Counted from the first letter of the stretch, positions 1 to 7,571 are shown. The stretch: 27,536 nucleotides of DNA from Peptococcaceae bacterium (GCA_003160265.1 PLQY01000001.1:1-27536); one strand, 5' to 3'. The notes: generated by a model not told the origin, from the letters alone. Program-made: numbers and translations.

Positions 1-1
1 C

Positions 2-1420
2 ATGAAGAGCCCGAAGTTGTTTCCATTCAGGAGATTTGTTCTAATGGCCGCCGCTGCAATGCTGATCACACTCTGGCCGGTCTTGCCGCCGGCTTCGGCA
101 GATAGTGTGCTGACGAGCATCCCTGTCGGCAGTCCCTCTGCCGTGGCGGTCAACGCTACTACCAACCAGATCTACGCTACCAATGCCGACAGCGGCACCC
201 TGACGGTGATCGACGGGGCCACGAACACCGTATCCCGAGTGATTCCTGTGGGGTCCGATCCGGTGTCTGTGGCGTTTGATTCGGCAACCGGCGAGATATA
301 CGTGGCTTGCTATGCTACAGATAATATTGTAGCGATTGACGTGGTCAATCAGGCAATTAACTCGATCAGCCTGGGGTTCAGCCCCCTGTCTGTGGCCGTA
401 GACCAGACCACCGATCAGGTCTATGCTGTCGGAGACGGCAGCGACAGTGTGGCGGTGATCGATGGAACCACGTATACCGTATCTGCCATCAAAACCAACA
501 GCACCTTGAAGTCGCTGGCCGTCGACGAGGCGACGAACAAGGTCTATGTCGTCACCGACGATACAGTGACCGCACTCGACGTCACGAGTGGTCTGAGCAG
601 CATCCTGTACTCGGGAGCAGCACCGGTTGCCGTGGCGGTCAACCCGGATACAGACCGGATCTATGCCGTCGATCTCGGCAATGACAGTGTGGCGGTGATC
701 AACGATCTGGGAAACGTATCGACTGTGGCTGCCGGGACTGACCCCGTGGCTGCGGCGGTAGACCCGGCGACCAACATGATCTATGCGGCTGATAATGGCA
801 GCGACGACGTGACAGTGATCGACGGAGCGACAGACATGCCCACCAGCATCGGCGTCGGTGCTCACCCTGTAGGTGTGGCGGTCAATCCGGCGACCGATAT
901 GATCTACGTAGCCTGCGAGGGCGGCAATGAGGTGACGGTCATTGCCGGGAGCGCTGCGGTACTGCCGGCCACGAATACTGTTCCGGCCAATCCAAGCACT
1001 GCTGCGGGGACGCCGGCAACCCAGACCGTGGTAAGCCTCACTGTCGGACAGGCCGGGTATACAGTCAACGGCGCCGTCTATACCCTGGATGCACCGCCGC
1101 TCATCTACGATGGCAGAACACTTGTCCCCATCAGGGATGTGGCCACGGCGCTCGGCGCTACTGTGAGTTGGGATGCGGCCGCGCAGAAAGTGACGGTGGC
1201 TGTGGGCGGCAAGACAATAGAGTTGTGGATCGGGCAGGGAACTGCAAAGATAAACGGCACGACTGTGCCCATAGACTCCGGCAACCCGGATGTGACTCCC
1301 ATCCTGGCGCCTTCCGGCCGGGTCATGCTCCCCCTGAGGTTCATCTCCGAGAACCTGGGCTGCCAGGTGGACTGGAACCCCTCGCTTCAGGAGATCAAAT
1401 TGACCTATACCAAACCGTGA
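2..1420 (+). CDS. Secreted YVTN beta-propeller protein with C-terminal copper-amine-oxidase-N-like domain
   Basis: This is a predicted secreted or wall-associated protein of 472 residues. Residues 1-33 form a signal peptide: KSPK-FRR basic start, hydrophobic stretch MAAAAMLITLWPVL, and a signal peptidase I site after ASA. Residues about 37-325 hold about seven repeats of roughly 42 residues with the core pattern P-(V/L)-(A/S)-V-A-V-(N/D)-x-x-T-(N/D)-x-(I/V)-Y-A, typical of YVTN-type beta-propellers. Residues about 343-472 match the PF07833 'copper amine oxidase N-terminal' pattern (YTVNG, APPLIYDGRTLVPIRDVA, VSWD, VMLPLRFISENLG, VDWN). In Bacillota surface proteins that domain is not an oxidase and is thought to serve attachment or stability. 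The ATG lies one base from the window edge, so its ribosome binding site is not visible, but the signal peptide looks complete. The ligand is unknown. Confidence 0.88.
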   Translation: MKSPKLFPFRRFVLMAAAAMLITLWPVLPPASADSVLTSIPVGSPSAVAVNATTNQIYATNADSGTLTVIDGATNTVSRVIPVGSDPVSVAFDSATGEIYVACYATDNIVAIDVVNQAINSISLGFSPLSVAVDQTTDQVYAVGDGSDSVAVIDGTTYTVSAIKTNSTLKSLAVDEATNKVYVVTDDTVTALDVTSGLSSILYSGAAPVAVAVNPDTDRIYAVDLGNDSVAVINDLGNVSTVAAGTDPVAAAVDPATNMIYAADNGSDDVTVIDGATDMPTSIGVGAHPVGVAVNPATDMIYVACEGGNEVTVIAGSAAVLPATNTVPANPSTAAGTPATQTVVSLTVGQAGYTVNGAVYTLDAPPLIYDGRTLVPIRDVATALGATVSWDAAAQKVTVAVGGKTIELWIGQGTAKINGTTVPIDSGNPDVTPILAPSGRVMLPLRFISENLGCQVDWNPSLQEIKLTYTKP

Positions 1421-1501
1421 GCGGTATCTCTGCCTCCTGCTCCAATCTCTCCCGGCAACGCCGTTTAAAAAAATCGATTGGTTAACCTGTTAAAATTTTT
1501 T

Positions 1502-1530
1502 AACGGCTGGGGAACTTTCCAGCCGTTTTT
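1502..1530 (+). terminator. Intrinsic terminator of the YVTN gene
   Basis: A perfect 9-bp stem (AACGGCTGG with CCAGCCGTT) encloses an 8-base loop and is followed by TTT. It lies 80 bases after the stop codon of the beta-propeller gene, so that gene probably ends its own transcript here. Confidence 0.8.
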
Positions 1531-1551
1531 GGTGTCTAATAATGTGAAAGT

Positions 1552-1612
1552 CGAGGGAGGCCCGTCCATCCTGAGCAGGATATAGACGGGAATGGAGAAT
1601 ATACCTTCCTCG
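1552..1612 (+). other. Nested stem-loop, candidate structured leader RNA
   Basis: The 330 bases between the terminator at 1530 and the next gene at 1863 hold no convincing gene. They do contain this nested structure. An outer stem pairs 1552-1560 (CGAGGGAGG) with 1604-1612 (CCTTCCTCG), with one G-T pair. Inside, 1561-1566 (CCCGTC) pairs with 1585-1590 (GACGGG), and 1569-1573 (TCCTG) pairs with 1576-1580 (CAGGA). A TAATAAT box at 1537-1543 could start a transcript just before it, but no good -35 box was found. It may be a riboswitch or stabilising leader. No known RNA family was recognised. Confidence 0.4.
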
Positions 1613-1747
1613 GTAGTTTGCTAGTTTTTCTACCAGATGCACGAAAAAACGCACCCTACAAGCACCCGGATCCGAACTACAAGACAAGCAGCTACCAATG
1701 CGCAGTATCTGAAAAAAAGTGTCAGAGGAGTGATGACCAGGGCGCCC

Positions 1748-1788
1748 AGGTCCCCGACCTGCAAAGCTTGACGGAGCCGCAAGGTTCC
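1748..1788 (+). other. Paired hairpins with GNRA tetraloop in leader of the 820-residue surface protein
   Basis: AGGTC (1748-1752) pairs with GACCT (1756-1760). After the single-stranded GCAAAGC stretch, GGAGCC (1773-1778) pairs with GGTTCC (1783-1788) around a GCAA tetraloop. The layout faintly resembles a c-di-GMP-I aptamer (CAAAGC followed by a GNRA-capped helix), but the conserved 3' part of that family was not found. I therefore list it only as a structured region. It ends 75 bases before the surface-protein start. Confidence 0.3.
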
Positions 1789-1862
1789 AACACCTCAATT
1801 ACCTCGAACGCAGCAACAAAAAAGATATTTTTGAGGAGAAATCCCAAAAGGAGGAAATCAAA

Positions 1863-4325
1863 TTGTTGAAGACTCGCAAAAGATGGGTCGCACTGCTGGT
1901 AGCGGTGGCAATGGTCGCCGTCCTGGTAGTACCGTTTGCCGGTACGGCCAGCGCTAGTACTACCTATAGCGTGACCAACGTGGCCACTGTTACTTCACCG
2001 AGTATCGCTAGTCCTGCCACCAACCCAGCTGGTTGGGCAAACATCGGTGACTTGGTTGTCACCATGGATCCGGCTACTGCACAATCCCTTAATGGGACCA
2101 ACAGCAGCTTCCTGTACGTGCAGATGCCTACCACTCCGACCGGTTATAAAATATCCGTACAGACATTACAAACTGAGGCTGGCGTTGCCACGTCGGTTTA
2201 TGCGTCTGTCGGCTTAATCGGCGCTAACACTGGCAGCTACAGTGCGTATCTCACTTTCACCACCAACCCCGATTATTTCCAGGTAACATTCCCGACTCCT
2301 GTAACTGCCGGTTCCGGGTCTTCCTCGATACAGTTCTCTCTTCCGCTGTCTATCTTTGTCCCGAGCGGTGTTACCGGAAACGTCCAAGCGACTGTATCCG
2401 CTCCTGGCAGCTCCCTGCTTGCTTCGGGTCAAGTGGTAATAGCAAGCGTGGGCTCTGCGGGCCTGACCCTCGCTGAGTCGGGCACGACAGCCATCAGTTC
2501 CTCAGGTGGCACGGTGGGTACCATCGATATCACTGAAAATGCCGCCGACTCTCTGAATAATGCGGCTGCAGGCGGTACTCCCCTGGAACTGACCCTGCCT
2601 CCGGGATTTAGCTGGATAACACCTACCGCTGCCAACATACAGTTCATGTGGGGCGACCAGAACCTCATCTCCAATGCCCTGGGCGCCGGCGGCGCCGATA
2701 CTGGCGTGTTGGGCAATATCAGCACTTCAAACGACGGCCGGGAATTGGATATTGGCAGTACGTATGCATCAACATCCGCTACTTACTTCCAGTTGACACC
2801 TTCGGTCACCGTGGATGAGGCTACTGCCCTGACCGGCAACATTACGGTTACTGTGGGCGGCAGCTCCACCAGCAATGTTTCCAGCGTCGTGGTCGGCACT
2901 TACGGCCAGTATGGCGCCACGGTAAAAGCCCAGTCTGCTCCGGCGATCATAGCTGGCCAGACGGGAGACACCATCGGCGAGCTGGGAATCATTGAAGGGA
3001 TCCCGGGCAGCCTGATTGCCGGCAGGACGATCACCCTGACCCTGCCAACGAATGCTGTTTGGTCGGGATACCCGTCAATCGATACCAGCCTCTCCACCAA
3101 CTATGGCACCCTCAGTGTCCAGAGTGAGATGGTTGGCACCAACGGCAACATAATGCAGCTTACCGTGAATGGCACCACTACGGGACAGTCTGCGGCTGGC
3201 AACCTGTACCTCAAGAACTTCGATGTCAGCACCGCCGTCAACTTCAGCGGCCCCCTGGTGGTGACCGTTGGCGGCAGCGAGGGACTCACTGGCACGCTGA
3301 CGCTGGCAACTGTGACGGCGCCGCTTACTGTGACTGCTGCCTCCGCTCCGAGTATCTTGATTGGCCAGGCCAACCAAGCTCTTGGTAATTTAACGATTAC
3401 CGAGGGATCAGCCGGCGCCCTTAATGGGGTTACCTACTATACCGCCATCGACACCAACTCGGCCCTGGAAACCCAGGGTGGCGACTACGGTCTAGCCATA
3501 GACCAGAGCACCAATACTGAACCGAACCTCTACCTTGTCGCTCCTGAGGGAGTCACCTTTGATACGACTCCGACCGTGACGGTGAGCAGCGGCAACCTGC
3601 AGCTCGGCACCGTGACTACGGAAACCAGCGACAGCTATCTGGACGTCAACAACGAAGGCGTGATCGTGATCCCGGTCCAGGCCAGCAGCACGACTGCTTC
3701 CACCTTCACCATCAGTGGCCTGGCGATAACCGTTGACAACACCGTGCCCGAAGGACCGGTAGTGTTCAAGGTCGAGGGCCCGGCGGTCAACCAGGAAACG
3801 GATACCAATATTGACGGCCAGGCTCAGGTAATCAGTCCCGAGAGTTCTGCCGCCAATCTGGAAGCGCCCTTCCCGAACTCCACCGACGCCGCCGTGGCGA
3901 CCGTGGGTACAGTTACCAACGGGGTTAGCACCAGCAGCTCGACTACTGGCACCGCCGTCTTCACGATCGGCAGCACCAGCTACGCCCTGAACGGCAGCAC
4001 GGTTAGCATGGATGTGGCTCCGTACATCCAGGACAGCCGGACCTTCCTGCCGTTGCGGTACATCGCCAATGCTGTCGGAGTCGCCGATTCCAACATCCTC
4101 TGGAATCCCACGACGCAGAGTGTAACCATCATCAAGGGTGGCGTAGTGGCTCAGTTCACCATCGGCAGTACGACCATGATTCTCAATGGAGCCTCGGTCA
4201 CCATGGATGTCGCTCCTCAGATCACCGATGGCCGCACCTGCCTCCCGGTGGCCTGGGTAGCGGAAGCGCTTGGCGCCCAGATCGCCTGGAACGCAACGGC
4301 GCAGACAGCAACCGTCACCTTCTAG
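1863..4325 (+). CDS. Large secreted surface (S-layer-like) protein with C-terminal copper-amine-oxidase-N-like repeats
   Basis: This 820-residue protein is probably a major surface or S-layer-type component. A signal peptide covers residues 1 to about 32 (TRKRW start, hydrophobic core, ASA end). The body is rich in Ser, Thr, Gly and Val. It contains three related modules beginning near residues 201, 355 and 492, with the pattern (A-x-S-A-P-x-I-x-x-G-Q), G-x-L-x-I-x-E, then L-x-L-P. Residues about 698-820 hold two PF07833-type repeats (YALNG ... MDVAPYIQDSRTFLPLRYIANAVG; MILNG ... APQITDGRTCLPVAWVAEALG). The start is TTG at 1863, 8 bases after AAAGGAGG (1847-1854). A second TTG at 1866 is equally possible. 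Cysteine is nearly absent, as usual for S-layer proteins. There is no SLH domain. The S-layer role is inference. Confidence 0.85.
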   Translation: MLKTRKRWVALLVAVAMVAVLVVPFAGTASASTTYSVTNVATVTSPSIASPATNPAGWANIGDLVVTMDPATAQSLNGTNSSFLYVQMPTTPTGYKISVQTLQTEAGVATSVYASVGLIGANTGSYSAYLTFTTNPDYFQVTFPTPVTAGSGSSSIQFSLPLSIFVPSGVTGNVQATVSAPGSSLLASGQVVIASVGSAGLTLAESGTTAISSSGGTVGTIDITENAADSLNNAAAGGTPLELTLPPGFSWITPTAANIQFMWGDQNLISNALGAGGADTGVLGNISTSNDGRELDIGSTYASTSATYFQLTPSVTVDEATALTGNITVTVGGSSTSNVSSVVVGTYGQYGATVKAQSAPAIIAGQTGDTIGELGIIEGIPGSLIAGRTITLTLPTNAVWSGYPSIDTSLSTNYGTLSVQSEMVGTNGNIMQLTVNGTTTGQSAAGNLYLKNFDVSTAVNFSGPLVVTVGGSEGLTGTLTLATVTAPLTVTAASAPSILIGQANQALGNLTITEGSAGALNGVTYYTAIDTNSALETQGGDYGLAIDQSTNTEPNLYLVAPEGVTFDTTPTVTVSSGNLQLGTVTTETSDSYLDVNNEGVIVIPVQASSTTASTFTISGLAITVDNTVPEGPVVFKVEGPAVNQETDTNIDGQAQVISPESSAANLEAPFPNSTDAAVATVGTVTNGVSTSSSTTGTAVFTIGSTSYALNGSTVSMDVAPYIQDSRTFLPLRYIANAVGVADSNILWNPTTQSVTIIKGGVVAQFTIGSTTMILNGASVTMDVAPQITDGRTCLPVAWVAEALGAQIAWNATAQTATVTF

Positions 4326-4386
4326 TTGAACTAACTACAGCCGTACTACTGAACGAAGCCTTGTCGGAATAGAGTATGCAGTTGCA

Positions 4387-4419
4387 GTGAGCCCGGATCC
4401 TGGATCCGGGCTCACTTTT
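4387..4419 (+). terminator. Strong intrinsic terminator of the surface-protein gene
   Basis: A perfect 13-bp stem (4387-4399 with 4403-4415, GTGAGCCCGGATC and its complement) closes a 3-base loop and is followed by TTTT. It lies about 60 bases after the stop codon. Confidence 0.9.
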
Positions 4420-4457
4420 GCGCGCGCCCGGCAACAGGTGGTCTATTGAATTTATGG

Positions 4458-4486
4458 TTGACAAGGGTGGCACTGAAAATTATACT
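4458..4486 (+). promoter_or_regulatory. Sigma-A-type promoter upstream of the TolC-like gene
   Basis: TTGACA (4458-4463) is followed by a 17-base spacer and TATACT (4481-4486). This is the best housekeeping promoter match in the window. Transcription would start near 4493 and give a leader of about 200 bases before the TolC-like gene. The -10 box overlaps the left arm of an inverted repeat. Confidence 0.7.
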
Positions 4487-4524
4487 TGGCATGGATAGTT
4501 AATCTAGTTAAGTAAATGCCAAGT
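4484..4524. repeat. 9-bp inverted repeat overlapping the -10 box (operator or leader hairpin)
   Basis: ACTTGGCAT (4484-4492) and ATGCCAAGT (4516-4524) are perfect inverse complements separated by 23 bases. The left arm covers the last bases of the -10 box and the likely start site. The repeat could be a repressor operator, for example for the MarR-type protein encoded at 5988. As RNA it is less likely to act, because the left arm would be barely transcribed. Confidence 0.45.
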
Positions 4525-4586
4525 AGTTTTTGTTGCGCGGAGGGGATATAAGGCTGTTGTTTTAGAGAACCGGCAATGATGAAAAC

Positions 4587-4615
4587 TTGAAGTAAAACTT
4601 ATAGTATTTTAATGT
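4587..4615 (+). promoter_or_regulatory. Possible second promoter for the TolC-like gene
   Basis: TTGAAG (4587-4592), a 17-base spacer and TAATGT (4610-4615) lie about 80 bases before the TolC-like start. The match is weaker than the promoter at 4458. The rest of the 4326-4693 gap is AT-rich and shows no gene. Confidence 0.3.
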
Positions 4616-4693
4616 TATGCAGTGGGAAACGCAGTAAAATTAGATATCTGAATGGTTGACAACATTGCATCAAGTAGTATTGGAGGGATCTGT

Positions 4694-5878
4694 ATGCGCA
4701 AGTGGTCTGTGTTCAAGTTAGTGACGGCATTGTTGTTGTCTGGTTTGCTGATGGTGTGGGGCGCAGGCGCCGCGCTCGCCGATACGGGAACAACATCTGC
4801 AAGTGGCAGCGCCGGGTCCAGTGGGTCGGACTCGACAACCGGCGCCCAGCAGCAGCTCACGCTGCAGCAAGCGTTGACCATGGCTGTGGCCAGCAGCAAT
4901 GGCCTGAATTCGCAGTCGGCATCGGTCGATCAGGCCAGCAACAACGTGAACACCACCAATACGGAGAATGCGGGAACGTTGACTTATACGCCTTCGTCGG
5001 TTACGTCGTCTGTTCCTGATTCGGTCAGTTCTGGCGTGGAAGCGGCCCTCAACAGCCTGACGAGCGCCAATCTGAACCTGAGCTACCAGCAGAGGTTGTT
5101 GCAGACCAGCCAGGATTCGGTGGTCTATTCTGTCTACCAGGACTACCTTGCTATTGTTCAAGATGAGGCAGCACTAGATGCGACGCAGCAGGCCTTCAAC
5201 CTGGCAGACCTAACTCAGCGCGTTACGAACCTTGAATACCAGGTCGGTAGCGACAGCCAGAATGAGGTGTCCCAGGAGAATGAGAGTTACGCCGCCGCCC
5301 AGACAAGTCTGTCTTCTACCCAGGACAGCCTTGACACTGCCTACCAGCAGTTCAACCAGTTGGTCGGCCTGGCGCCGGACGCCCGACCGGTGCTGACGGA
5401 TCAGCCGTCGTTCACGCCTCTGGTCATAGGCAGCCTGGATGCCGAGGTCTCACGAGTGCTGGCTGGAAGTCCCGCTGTTTTAAGTGCGCAGGACACTGTA
5501 GTAAGCGATAAGACGGCTTTGACCATAGTGAGCGATGTCCCTTCGGAGAATATGGCCACTGGGGATACTTTGAACGAGGCCGAAAACAACGTGGCCACCG
5601 TAGAGAATAATACTGCCCAGAGTGAGCGCACCCTGTATCAAACAATCATTGCCCTCGAGTCCAAGCAGAACAGCCTGCAGCAGGCCCTGACCACGGCAGA
5701 GACCAATCTCCAGATGACCCAGGTGGAATATAACGTCGGTTTGGATACCAAGGTCAATCTGGAAACCGCCCAGTCGAACCTGTCCCAGGCCCAGTTGGCC
5801 TTGCTGGAGAACACCGTTTCGCACCAGATGGACGTGATGGAATTCGGGACCCCCTGGGCCGTCAGCGGCGGTCAGTAA
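4694..5878 (+). CDS. TolC-like (outer membrane efflux protein family) secreted coiled-coil protein
   Basis: This 394-residue exported protein resembles the TolC/OEP family (PF02321). The chosen start, ATG 4694, lies 6 bases after GGAGGG (4682-4687) and gives a good signal peptide ending near ALA-D (residue 29). An upstream in-frame ATG at 4652 would add 14 residues and bury it. The family opening LTLQQALTMAVASSN begins at residue 55. The rest is two long Gln/Asn/Ser-rich helical halves (VYSVYQDYLAIVQDEAAL and QTIIALESKQNSLQQAL), each resembling a TolC coiled coil. The beta-barrel segments usual in Gram-negative TolC seem shortened to Ser/Thr/Val-rich linkers. Classic TolC pairs with RND or ABC exporters; none is encoded nearby. 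A monoderm cell would have no outer membrane for it, so its role is open. Confidence 0.75.
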   Translation: MRKWSVFKLVTALLLSGLLMVWGAGAALADTGTTSASGSAGSSGSDSTTGAQQQLTLQQALTMAVASSNGLNSQSASVDQASNNVNTTNTENAGTLTYTPSSVTSSVPDSVSSGVEAALNSLTSANLNLSYQQRLLQTSQDSVVYSVYQDYLAIVQDEAALDATQQAFNLADLTQRVTNLEYQVGSDSQNEVSQENESYAAAQTSLSSTQDSLDTAYQQFNQLVGLAPDARPVLTDQPSFTPLVIGSLDAEVSRVLAGSPAVLSAQDTVVSDKTALTIVSDVPSENMATGDTLNEAENNVATVENNTAQSERTLYQTIIALESKQNSLQQALTTAETNLQMTQVEYNVGLDTKVNLETAQSNLSQAQLALLENTVSHQMDVMEFGTPWAVSGGQ

Positions 5879-5922
5879 AAGATTTGTGATAACGGGATCG
5901 GCCTGAGAAACAAGGTCTTGTT

Positions 5923-5967
5923 GGCGCCCTACCGGTTGCCTGGCGGTGACAGGGGGGCGCCTGTTTT
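5923..5967 (+). terminator. Intrinsic terminator after the TolC-like gene
   Basis: GGCGCCC (5923-5929) pairs with GGGCGCC (5955-5961). An inner ACCG/CGGT pair (5931-5934 with 5944-5947) extends the stem, and TTTT follows at 5964-5967. It separates the TolC-like gene from the MarR gene, so the two are probably not a simple operon. Confidence 0.65.
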
Positions 5968-5987
5968 AATACCGGGGGTGTTTATCT

Positions 5988-6467
5988 GTGGGTGACGATG
6001 AGATAGGGCATGCCGGTGTCAGCCTGGACGCCATCTTTGAATTGACGGAGAGCCTCAGCGGCAGGATGATGCAGGACCTGCACCGGGGATTGCTGCAGCG
6101 CCTGCCGCTCAAGACCACGCCGCAACAGATGACCATCGCCATCATCCTGTGCCGTCGCAGTGGCCGGATGACTGTCACCGACGTGGCCAGGGAGTTCGGC
6201 GTAAGCTTGAGCGCAGTGACCGCCAGCGCCGATCGCATGAGCCGGATCGGCATCCTGCGGCGCTCCCGGGATGAGGCCGACCGCCGGGTGGTTTGGCTGG
6301 ACCTGACTCCCGCCGGGCGGGAGGCGGTGGACATCTTCCTGGAGGTCAAGGACCGGGTGCGACACCGCTACTTCGACCTGCTGTCGGAGCAGGACCGGTC
6401 CGACCTGTTCCGGATCATGTCCAAGGTGAAGGCCGCCGCAGAGCCAGCGCCAGATGGCGACGCATGA
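5988..6467 (+). CDS. MarR-family transcriptional regulator
   Basis: This 159-residue protein has the MarR winged-helix layout. After an N-terminal dimerisation helix (residues about 10-35) comes TTPQQMTIAIILCRRSGRM and the helix-turn-helix MTVTDVAREFGVSLSAVTASADRM. The wing follows, ILRRSRDEADRRVVWLDLTPAGREAV, with the family's typical D-x-R-R and L-T-x-x-G signatures. The C-terminal dimer helices end the protein. MarR proteins bind palindromic operators as dimers and usually release DNA on binding a small phenolic or drug-like ligand. The start is GTG 5988, 7 bases after GGGGGTG. It lies just downstream of the TolC-like gene, as MarR genes often do with exporters, so regulation of that gene is a reasonable guess. 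A low-complexity Ala/Pro tail ends the protein. Confidence 0.9.
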   Translation: MGDDEIGHAGVSLDAIFELTESLSGRMMQDLHRGLLQRLPLKTTPQQMTIAIILCRRSGRMTVTDVAREFGVSLSAVTASADRMSRIGILRRSRDEADRRVVWLDLTPAGREAVDIFLEVKDRVRHRYFDLLSEQDRSDLFRIMSKVKAAAEPAPDGDA

Positions 6468-6515
6468 CAGGGGAATTTCAACCTGAAAGTTGGGAGTCAG
6501 CATTCAACGAGTTTC

Positions 6516-6544
6516 TTGCATTAGGGTTCGATAAATGTTATGAT
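6516..6544 (+). promoter_or_regulatory. Sigma-A-like promoter upstream of the UbiA-family gene
   Basis: TTGCAT (6516-6521), a 17-base spacer and TATGAT (6539-6544) form a good housekeeping promoter. Transcription would begin near 6551 and read into the UbiA-family gene starting at 6656. Confidence 0.5.
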
Positions 6545-6548
6545 TTGC

Positions 6549-6569
6549 GCGCCGTCTGGCGCCTTTTTT
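6549..6569 (+). terminator. Short intrinsic terminator after the marR gene
   Basis: GCGCC (6549-6553) and GGCGC (6558-6562) form a 5-bp GC stem around GTCT, followed by C and six T (6564-6569). It sits directly on the likely start site of the promoter at 6516, so it would stop the incoming marR transcript while a new one starts. Confidence 0.5.
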
Positions 6570-6655
6570 CACAATGTTTTGAAGGCAGGAAAGCCGGCCA
6601 GAATGTCGAACAGCTTAGAGTCTGTATATTCAGCCCGGCGTGGGAGGCATCGGCG

Positions 6656-7564
6656 TTGGACTACCTGCGGCTGCTCCGTCCGAAGCAGTGGATCAAGAAC
6701 CTGTTCGTCTTTGCGGTCCTGATCTTTGCCCGCGACCTCTTTCAACTGCCCTTGCTGGGGCTGACCGCGGCCGCTTTTGTGTTGTTCTGCCTGTCCAGCA
6801 GCGGTGTCTACATCATCAACGACATCCTCGACGTGGAGCACGACCGGATCCACCCGGTCAAGCGCCACCGCCCCATCGCCTCTGGAAGGGTTCCGGTGGA
6901 TACCGCCGCCGGTCTCTCCCTGGCGCTGCTGGCGGCAGGCTTGATCGGCAGCTTCCTGGTGACCAGGCCACTGGGCTTCGTAACCTTTGCTTACATCCTG
7001 TTGATGGTGTTTTACTCGCTCTATCTCAAGCAGCAGGTCATCCTGGACGTCTTCACCATCGCCGCCGGTTTCGTCCTGAGAGTGGTGGCCGGGGCTGCGG
7101 CCACGGGAGTCTATTTCTCACCCTGGCTGTTGCTCTGCACGATCTTTCTCTCCCTGTTCATCGCCTTGGGGAAACGCCGCCATGAGTTGTACCTGTTGAG
7201 CGGCAATGCTGCCGGACACCGCTCGGCCCTGTCATCGTACTCCTTCGCCTTTATCGACCAGATGGTGGGCATCGCCACCTCCGCCACCATCATCTCCTAC
7301 TCCCTGTATACCTTCCTGGCGCCTACCAACCGGAACTTGATCTATACTATCCCCTTCGTGCTCTATGGGCTGTTCCGCTACCTGTTCGTTATCTACCAGC
7401 AGCAGTCCGGCGGCGCCCCGGAGGATGTGCTGCTGCGCGACCGCCCGCTGCTGGCGGCGGTGCTGCTGTGGATCATCGCCTGCGCTGTCATCCTCTACCT
7501 GGGAGCGGTACCGGGGCAGCCGGTGCTGGCGCTGAGCGCCCATGAAATTTTTTGCCTGGTATGA
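6656..7564 (+). CDS. UbiA-family polyprenyl-phosphate phosphoribosyltransferase (decaprenyl-phosphate phosphoribosyltransferase-like)
   Basis: This 302-residue integral membrane protein has about eight or nine hydrophobic segments and belongs to the UbiA superfamily. Its closest recognisable subgroup is the 5-phosphoribosyl-1-diphosphate:decaprenyl-phosphate transferase type (mycobacterial Rv3806c). The sequence shows the typical opening YLRLLRPKQWIKNLFVFAVL, the first aspartate motif N55-D-x-x-D with a following D, the basic loop PVKRHRPIASGRV, and the second motif region LDVFTIAAGFVLRVVAGA. Members transfer phosphoribose from PRPP to a polyprenyl phosphate, giving a lipid-linked pentofuranose donor. 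The start is TTG 6656, 8 bases after GGGAGG. The reading frame is open further upstream, but that part overlaps marR and is not protein-like. The DUF362 and GT-C genes follow. The substrate is inferred from family resemblance only. Confidence 0.85.
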   Translation: MDYLRLLRPKQWIKNLFVFAVLIFARDLFQLPLLGLTAAAFVLFCLSSSGVYIINDILDVEHDRIHPVKRHRPIASGRVPVDTAAGLSLALLAAGLIGSFLVTRPLGFVTFAYILLMVFYSLYLKQQVILDVFTIAAGFVLRVVAGAAATGVYFSPWLLLCTIFLSLFIALGKRRHELYLLSGNAAGHRSALSSYSFAFIDQMVGIATSATIISYSLYTFLAPTNRNLIYTIPFVLYGLFRYLFVIYQQQSGGAPEDVLLRDRPLLAAVLLWIIACAVILYLGAVPGQPVLALSAHEIFCLV

Positions 7565-7571
7565 TAAACTA

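Noticed and set aside
41..865. Long minus-strand open frame opposite the YVTN beta-propeller gene
   Set aside because: It mirrors the regular codon pattern of the propeller repeats, has a His/Arg/Asp-rich composition unlike a folded protein, and shows no family motif.
110..950. CRISPR-like regular repeats in the first gene
   Set aside because: The spacing of about 126 bases comes from protein-level beta-propeller repeats. The DNA copies are diverged and all in frame.
1742..1790. c-di-GMP-I riboswitch
   Set aside because: CAAAGC and a GNRA hairpin are present, but the expected 5' helix order and the conserved 3' ATGGYAGCC-like segment were not found. Kept only as a structured region.
4656..4684. 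TTGACA at 4656 as a promoter of the TolC-like gene
   Set aside because: The nearest -10-like box (TAGTAT, 4675-4680) is only 13 bases away, and a start there would remove the ribosome binding site from the message.
6293..6655. Upstream extension of the UbiA-family frame
   Set aside because: It overlaps the marR gene in another frame and is not membrane-protein-like. TTG 6656 with GGGAGG gives the family's usual N-terminus.
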